11,572 bases of DNA from positions 1 to 11,572 of the forward strand of contig JAGCTA010000157.1 in the NCBI GenBank assembly GCA_017963875.1. Direction: 5' to 3'. Below, piece by piece: positions 7,116-11,572 of this stretch. Source of the DNA: Victivallales bacterium (GTDB taxonomy: Bacteria > Verrucomicrobiota > Lentisphaeria > Oligosphaerales > Oligosphaeraceae). Positions within the stretch are counted from its first letter, which is position 1. Each line of letters starts with the position of its first letter. The notes below the pieces were generated by a model, which did no database searches, was not told the DNA's origin, and was given only the letters and a program-made list of their open reading frames with translations. Position numbers and translations under genes: made by a program.

Positions 7116-8114
7116 TTATTTTGTAAACTTCATGAACATTTCCTCAAGCCCCATCTCCAGCTTCTGTATGCCGACAATTGGAATGCCAGAGGCCAAAAGT
7201 TGCGCCGTGACTTCTGGAATAACCACATCATTTCCACGAAGTTTCGCCCTGACTTCATGGGGACCGACAATATCCGCGCCATCGCAGGCGACGAGTCCCG
7301 CAAGCGTCGCATGAAGAGAGGCGGAATCCCCCAAGGTAGTCAGCATCACGGCCACATGCGGCAACTGCTCCACAGGCATCGTCACATCATGAACTGAATC
7401 AGGTGTCCCATGCGCAGCATCTGCCTCTGTCGAAAGCAGTTCCAATTGTTCCTGAAGCGAATCCAAGAGTCCAGCGGCAACCACATGACCCTCCTTAATG
7501 ACAACTGCGCCTTCGCACATATCCTGAAGTTCGCTTAAAATATGGCTTGACAAGAAAATTGTCATGCCGCGTTCCGCCAATTGCTTGAGAATGACCCTCA
7601 ACTCATAGCGTGCTTTTGGGTCGAGTCCTGCGGCAGGTTCGTCAAGCAGCAACACCTTCGGGTGGTGAAGCAGCGCACGAGCGAGGCTCACACGCTGTTT
7701 CATGCCTTTCGACAGAGTGTTCAAGAACTGATCGCGGAAACCGTCGCATCCTGTAAATCCTTCGACATCCGCCTGCACGGCACGGCGTTCATCGCCTTTG
7801 TATCCGAAACTCCTAGCGAAGAAATCCAGATACTCCCAGACCTTCAAGTCTTTGAAATCAGGCAAGGCATCAGGCATGTATCCAATGAACTGACGTGCCC
7901 TGTCGGGATACATCACGACAGAAAGGTCGTCATAGAGGACATCGCCGTTGTCGGGTCGGTCAACGCCCGCCATGATTCGCAACGTCGTAGTCTTTCCAGA
8001 CCCATTTGGCCCAATAAAGCCGTAGATTCGCCCTGCGTCCAACTGAAAACTCACATTGTTTGCAGCGAGTTTCTTACCGAATGCGCGGCATAGATTGCAG
8101 ACTTTGACATTCAT
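7116..8114 (-). CDS. ABC transporter ATP-binding protein
   Basis: This 332-aa cytoplasmic ATPase should power the adjacent permease. Walker A is GPNGSGKT (35-42), the signature is LSKGMKQ (134-140), Walker B is VLLLDEP (154-160) with catalytic Glu159, the D-loop is GLDP (163-166) and the H-loop is SSH with His191. The Q-loop position reads 'IGYMPD' (77-82), with Asp where most ABC ATPases have Gln; as far as I recall this is usual for the planctomycetal branch with 'DLKVWEYLDFF' (89-99). The C-terminal 110 residues form an accessory region ending in 'EMGLEEMFMKFTK', a common tail of exporter ATPases of the CcmA/DrrA/GldA type. The Shine-Dalgarno GGAG (8121-8124) is 6 nt before the ATG. The short gap to the permease makes them a translation-coupled pair. 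Confidence 0.93.
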   Translation of the reverse strand: MNVKVCNLCRAFGKKLAANNVSFQLDAGRIYGFIGPNGSGKTTTLRIMAGVDRPDNGDVLYDDLSVVMYPDRARQFIGYMPDALPDFKDLKVWEYLDFFARSFGYKGDERRAVQADVEGFTGCDGFRDQFLNTLSKGMKQRVSLARALLHHPKVLLLDEPAAGLDPKARYELRVILKQLAERGMTIFLSSHILSELQDMCEGAVVIKEGHVVAAGLLDSLQEQLELLSTEADAAHGTPDSVHDVTMPVEQLPHVAVMLTTLGDSASLHATLAGLVACDGADIVGPHEVRAKLRGNDVVIPEVTAQLLASGIPIVGIQKLEMGLEEMFMKFTK

Positions 8115-8134
8115 AGTTCACTCCATATCCCAAA

Positions 8135-8150
8135 AGTGCCAATACGCACT
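8135..8150. other. Small perfect hairpin in the gap before the ATPase gene
   Basis: AGTGC/GCACT gives a 5-bp stem with a 6-nt loop. On the transcribed (minus) strand it is followed by only four T residues, so it may modulate read-through or mRNA stability between the two-TM protein and the ABC genes, but it is weak and could be chance. Confidence 0.2.
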
Positions 8151-8163
8151 GTCCAATCTGATT

Positions 8164-10074
8164 TCATTTTCTCCCATACGTTCCCATGACAATCACCCTT
8201 TTCTCTGAAGAATTGGCCTTGAAACCATAATCAGAGCAAAACGGCTCTGTTGTTACTGCCGCGAATTCTCCCTCTGCCAAAGCCCCACTATGGACCAGAT
8301 GCCAGATGGCTTTTTCCGATGTGTCGAACATCACCATCTGAACGGCATCCAACTGGATATTCTCCTCATCCCATTTGCCACGTCTACCACGCATTGCAAG
8401 ACGTTTTGTCTCCCCTGCCCCAATGGCCAAATCGCCAAACCACTCTCCATGGGGCGCAGCAATGATCAATTCAGCCAAAGGAACGCCCAAACGATTTGTC
8501 ACCGTGCAACCTTCATCGTCAAAAGTCACCTGGATACCATTCTCCGTCTTGCCCTTATACCTGACGGAATACTTAATCGGCGATTCGTCATCCGAAAAAT
8601 CCGCTGACAACATTTGCCGTCCAGCAGAAACTCGTACAGAAAGATCTTTTACAGGATTTATAAAAGAGACCATGCAATCATCATCAAATTCCAATGTCTT
8701 CTTCCAGACAGAGCGCAGTTTTCCACGAATCAAACCTTGGGAAACAAATTCACCAGATTCATTGTCAAGCCAAACGACGCTCGTCAGTTTGCATTCACTG
8801 TCAAATTCCAGGGAAAAGAATCTGACAATCACTAGAAGAAGCGAAACTGAAATGGCCAACGCTGGCGTAACGAGCAATGGAAGCAACGGTTTCTTCCAAA
8901 GTTTCATCCCCCAGAATACCCCAGGCCCCAACACAAGTACAGACAAAAGGAGACCGATGACATAAACATTGACATCCTGCCGTTGGTCATTGTCAATAAG
9001 CCTGTCTTCCTCATCATATCCATTCAACTGTAAAAAACTCCCCTGCAAATTCCAGAGTTTAACACCAGAAATCAACTCCGATGGATAGTCTTTGGACTTT
9101 ATTCCTTTCTGGAGCAGACTCTTCGCCGCCACCTCCATGCAAACGATTGAAGGAACGGTGACCATCCGCCCCAGGCCTATTTTCTTGAATACAACCTTTG
9201 ACAACAACGAAGTAACCTCTTCCTTGGTAAAATTCTTCTGTTGTCTATCGTCTTCATTCGCGGCCACCACGACTGTGCCTCCCAGTTTCTCATAGACACA
9301 CAAGGCATCGCGCACACCATTCGAAAGCCCTGCCCACTCGCACGCTGTCAACCATATCGCGCTATACGCCAGATAGGGACGATAATCATCAGGCCAGTTG
9401 CTTGACGTTTCCGCTACATCCCCCAGCAAACTCTGAGAAAAATTGTTCAATTGCTCTTGGTCACAAAGTTGTTTTGAACATAGACAATGGGCATTCATGA
9501 AAAGATGACGGGCTTTCATAGCCCCCACGTTCCCTTCGTCAGACTTGCTTTCCACAACCTTCCCATTCACGGAAACTTTCCAAGAACGATACACAGTTCC
9601 CTCTTGCTCGTAAGATGCGTCCTGCATGTAAGACGATCTAATACCATTCAGTATTGAGGCTATGATTCCCTTCTTTTTGGCTGTTTCATCTGAAAGCGGT
9701 AAAAACATGCTAAGGATACGTGTTTCACCCACCTTAACTCTTTCCCTAAGTTCACCTGGAATCCCAGGCACATGTACTTCTAGTTCACCTTTTTGATTGT
9801 GTGTTTTGATTACTGAATTTGTAAGATGGTCATTATTTCCTGCTCGTAATAAAATTGCCTCAATAGCAATGTCTGCGTCTTTTTGGGTGGAATTTCGGAC
9901 CAGCACCCGCAACAGCCAGCCACCTGGAATACATACTGTGCGCGAGGCATCGGAAAGAACCGTCACTTCGACCTTGTCTGTATCATTTCCAGCGTCCCCC
10001 ATGCATTGCACAAAAGCACTCTGGACAAAAAGTGCGAGAGTAATCAATGCCAATCTTTTCATGCTTGTTATCAT
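8164..10074 (-). CDS. Large exported two-TM protein with amidotransferase-like (probably non-catalytic) domain; function unknown
   Basis: I do not recognise this 636-aa protein as a named family. It starts with a signal sequence (MITSMKRLALITLALFVQ) and then has a beta-rich region to about residue 110. Around 226-305, 'WPDDYRPYLAYSAIWLTACE' and 'GVRDALCVYEKLGGTVVVAA', followed by 'GLGRMVTV', resemble the Rossmann-like class I glutamine-amidotransferase fold found in envelope proteins next to ABC or aerotolerance-like operons. I see no Cys-His-Glu triad in the expected places. Two close transmembrane helices lie at about 370-392 and 396-420, leaving the C-terminal 215 residues, beta-rich and acidic, probably outside. 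The chosen start is 10074 because a good Shine-Dalgarno sits before it and the longer version (10122) would overlap the upstream gene and hide the signal peptide. It lies 49 bp before the ABC ATPase gene, so it may be an accessory or sensor of that transporter. Confidence 0.75.
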   Translation of the reverse strand: MITSMKRLALITLALFVQSAFVQCMGDAGNDTDKVEVTVLSDASRTVCIPGGWLLRVLVRNSTQKDADIAIEAILLRAGNNDHLTNSVIKTHNQKGELEVHVPGIPGELRERVKVGETRILSMFLPLSDETAKKKGIIASILNGIRSSYMQDASYEQEGTVYRSWKVSVNGKVVESKSDEGNVGAMKARHLFMNAHCLCSKQLCDQEQLNNFSQSLLGDVAETSSNWPDDYRPYLAYSAIWLTACEWAGLSNGVRDALCVYEKLGGTVVVAANEDDRQQKNFTKEEVTSLLSKVVFKKIGLGRMVTVPSIVCMEVAAKSLLQKGIKSKDYPSELISGVKLWNLQGSFLQLNGYDEEDRLIDNDQRQDVNVYVIGLLLSVLVLGPGVFWGMKLWKKPLLPLLVTPALAISVSLLLVIVRFFSLEFDSECKLTSVVWLDNESGEFVSQGLIRGKLRSVWKKTLEFDDDCMVSFINPVKDLSVRVSAGRQMLSADFSDDESPIKYSVRYKGKTENGIQVTFDDEGCTVTNRLGVPLAELIIAAPHGEWFGDLAIGAGETKRLAMRGRRGKWDEENIQLDAVQMVMFDTSEKAIWHLVHSGALAEGEFAAVTTEPFCSDYGFKANSSEKRVIVMGTYGRK

Positions 10075-10082
10075 TGTTAAAT

Positions 10083-10090
10083 CCCTTTCC
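10083..10090 (-). promoter_or_regulatory. Shine-Dalgarno GGAAAGGG that sets the start of the two-TM protein
   Basis: On the minus strand GGAAAGGG is separated by 8 nt from the ATG at 10074. This supports a start 16 codons inside the longest frame, placing the signal peptide at the very N-terminus. Confidence 0.65.
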
Positions 10091-10111
10091 GTATGGATAC
10101 TGTTTCCATGT

Positions 10112-11149
10112 TCAAATCCCATCAGACAACGCCGAACAACCTTCAGGCGGATGCCTTGGAAGCGTCCCCAGCGCGATTGCGCCTATCAGCGCCCAGGCGA
10201 TGTTGCACAGTGCGTTCACTACTGGAACACTCCCCGCAAAACCGTCGTTCTCGTTGCCATTGCCCAAAGCCATGAACATCGTAGCCGTCATGGACTCGCG
10301 CATACCCAAACCGCCAGGCGTCACAGGTATCAGGGTGACCGCATTGCCGACCTGCATGCTAATCAGATAGACTCCAAAGGAACCCTTGTCCTCTCCCAAA
10401 GCACGTCCCGTGCAAAAAACGCCGACTCCAAGCAAGAAATGTATAATCATCGAAATGGCAATGACTTCAAGCAACACCTTCTTATGATGTCTATAGGCAT
10501 CTGCTGAAGCGCATAAACGTTCCACAAAACCAACGACCACGCATGGGGAATGCCGTCCCAGCCAAGTGACGACACAGTGAATCCAGCCAATCTTGATAAT
10601 ATGGCTATGATACACCATGACACCAAGCCCGCACAACGACGCCACTCCACCCATGAACACTGCCAGCAGAGCAGTCCGAACGACAGGCTCACCGGCAACA
10701 ATTGCTGGATTCATCAGCCAGAATATCCCACCGCAAAGAGATGCCACAAGAAACAGCCCAGAGACACCGATGACCCGATCAATCATCCCTGACATCACCG
10801 CAGCCGCTCCCCTGCCTGGATAACGTCGCACGACAATCGCCAGTTTCACAAGGTCGCCGCTGACTGCGCCAGGTATAATCTGCGAGAAAAATGCCCCTAT
10901 CAGCGTCAGGCGAAACAGCAGGAAGAAATTCAAGTGAACCCCATGTACGGCCAGAAGACGTCCCAGGCGATAGCCGCCGAGGAGATGCGTGATGCCAATG
11001 CAGCCGAAAGCCATGAACAACAGCAGCGGATCTGCGCCGCGCAACGCCTGTATCGGCCTGGCACCTGTATAGTACACGGTCAAGCACAGAAGCGCAATGG
11101 CCACACCGATGCCAAGCAACCGTAGAAGCCATCCTCCTGTCTTCTTCAT
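10112..11149 (-). CDS. Lysylphosphatidylglycerol synthase TM-region / flippase-like integral membrane protein
   Basis: This 345-aa polytopic membrane protein of the LPG_synthase_TM (UPF0104, YbhN/AglD2-like) family has about eight hydrophobic segments. Family marks are visible: 'FFSQIIPGAVSGDLVKLAIV' (residues 87-106), with G-D-x-x-K/R, 'DRVIGVSG' (124-131) and 'IPVTPGGLGMRE' (274-285). Relatives are the flippase half of MprF or stand-alone proteins thought to move lipids or lipid-linked sugars across the inner membrane; the actual substrate is not shown here, and no LPG-synthetase catalytic domain is attached. The start 11149 (MKK) is preferred over 11161 because GGAAG stands 5 nt before it. 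The gene lies 28 bp after obg and 37 bp before the two-TM protein, so it is likely cotranscribed with both. Confidence 0.85.
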   Translation of the reverse strand: MKKTGGWLLRLLGIGVAIALLCLTVYYTGARPIQALRGADPLLLFMAFGCIGITHLLGGYRLGRLLAVHGVHLNFFLLFRLTLIGAFFSQIIPGAVSGDLVKLAIVVRRYPGRGAAAVMSGMIDRVIGVSGLFLVASLCGGIFWLMNPAIVAGEPVVRTALLAVFMGGVASLCGLGVMVYHSHIIKIGWIHCVVTWLGRHSPCVVVGFVERLCASADAYRHHKKVLLEVIAISMIIHFLLGVGVFCTGRALGEDKGSFGVYLISMQVGNAVTLIPVTPGGLGMRESMTATMFMALGNGNENDGFAGSVPVVNALCNIAWALIGAIALGTLPRHPPEGCSALSDGI

Positions 11150-11154
11150 CTGCA

Positions 11155-11159
11155 CTTCC
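11155..11159 (-). promoter_or_regulatory. Shine-Dalgarno GGAAG deciding the MKK start of the flippase-like gene
   Basis: GGAAG is 5 nt before ATG 11149. The alternative ATG at 11161 has no purine-rich stretch in front of it, and the resulting extension (four residues, MEVQ) is not needed by the family. Confidence 0.5.
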
Positions 11160-11177
11160 ATTCCATTGAGTTAAGAC

Positions 11178-11572
11178 CTATTGAAAATCATCGGTGACAC
11201 CATCCATGTCATCCGTCTTCTCGTTTTCAAAATGCCTTCGGCGAGCCAGAATGCGGTTAAGCCATTCCTCGTCCTCTGGTGGCAAGGCCAGAAGAGATTT
11301 GTGCAGGATTTCAACCAATTCTTTTGTATTGTCGCAAAGTTCCGCGCACACTGGAACGATAACCGCATTAGGTTCGGCCTCCTGCAGCCTCTTCAGATTC
11401 GCCTCCGCCTCTGGCATATCCATCTTGTTGGCGACCAACACACTGGCACGGTTTGAAAGCCCTTCCTCGTATGCGTCGAGTTCCTTGCGGAGGCAGACTA
11501 GGTCGTCCAAAGGATCACGCCCGTCAACTCCCGCCATGTCAAGAACATAGCCGAACATCCGACATCTTTCAA
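11178..11572 (-). CDS. obg: GTPase Obg/CgtA, C-terminal part (5' end outside window)
   Basis: The frame is open to the right edge of the window. The visible 131 codons are the second half of the GTPase domain: 'ERCRMFGYVLDMAG' (equivalent to the HIERTR...HVIDVSG region), 'GRDPLDDLVCLRKEL' (GRDP-x-x-D), the G4 motif 'VANKMDMPEAEANLKRL' and, at the G5 position, 'VPVCAELCDNTKELVEIL'. G5 is usually S-A-x-x-G; here it is C-A-E, followed by an unusual Asn-Thr, so guanine recognition may be slightly altered. The tail is an acidic linker (ENEKTDDMDGVTDDFQ) without the OCT domain found in some Obg proteins. Obg is an essential ribosome-associated GTPase, acting in 50S assembly and the stringent response. 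It probably belongs to an upstream housekeeping operon that reads into the flippase-like gene. Confidence 0.88.
   Translation of the reverse strand, partial: ERCRMFGYVLDMAGVDGRDPLDDLVCLRKELDAYEEGLSNRASVLVANKMDMPEAEANLKRLQEAEPNAVIVPVCAELCDNTKELVEILHKSLLALPPEDEEWLNRILARRRHFENEKTDDMDGVTDDFQ

Noticed and set aside
7581..8093. 170-codon open frame on the + strand
   Set aside because: It is the mirror of the ABC ATPase coding sequence, whose motifs are unmistakable.
10075..10122. Longer start (ATG 10122) for the two-TM protein
   Set aside because: It overlaps the upstream stop region, has no clear ribosome binding site, and would put 16 polar residues before an obvious signal peptide. ATG 10074 has a good Shine-Dalgarno.
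9797..10507. 236-codon open frame on the + strand
   Set aside because: It lies antisense across two well-supported minus-strand genes and has no domain-like sequence or ribosome binding site.

Overview
The window looks like a chromosomal segment from a Gram-negative bacterium of the Planctomycetes-Verrucomicrobia-Chlamydiae group, with Lentisphaerota or Kiritimatiellota the best guess. This rests on family resemblance only: an ABC ATPase with the 'IGYMPD...LKVWEYLDFF' wording, a permease beginning 'NPLTVKELRQ', a secreted alpha/alpha-toroid protein and a PD-(D/E)XK 'transposase-like' nuclease with a GRxE repeat tail. No rRNA or taxonomic marker is complete, so the placement is an inference.

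Left part, + strand (1-2137): the 3' end of a large, probably exported protein (end of a possible glycosidase-like barrel plus a C-terminal beta-sandwich, CBM-like) is followed 18 bp later by an RsmB/NOP-family RNA cytosine-5 methyltransferase. Middle part (2138-4219): a gene-poor accessory island. It contains a stretch that reads as a decayed minus-strand gene, an AT-rich promoter region with possible operators, one intact PD-(D/E)XK nuclease-family gene with eight 12-bp tandem repeats, and directly behind it a frameshifted remnant of a second copy of the same gene.

Right part, - strand (4220-11572): six genes in one direction with small gaps, probably an operon or two nested ones. In transcription order they are the 3' end of the GTPase gene obg, a lysylphosphatidylglycerol-synthase-TM/flippase-like membrane protein, an unrecognised secreted two-TM protein with an amidotransferase-like (probably non-catalytic) domain, an ABC ATPase, a roughly 12-TM ABC permease, and a secreted prenyltransferase/squalene-cyclase-like toroid protein.

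The most interesting assembly is the last five genes of the right part. A lipid-flippase-like protein, an ABC exporter pair, a large periplasmic sensor- or scaffold-like protein and a periplasmic alpha/alpha toroid suggest an envelope system that moves or recognises a lipid or isoprenoid-like substrate. The sequence does not show the substrate, and no established named system is claimed. The obg gene is probably only an upstream housekeeping neighbour.
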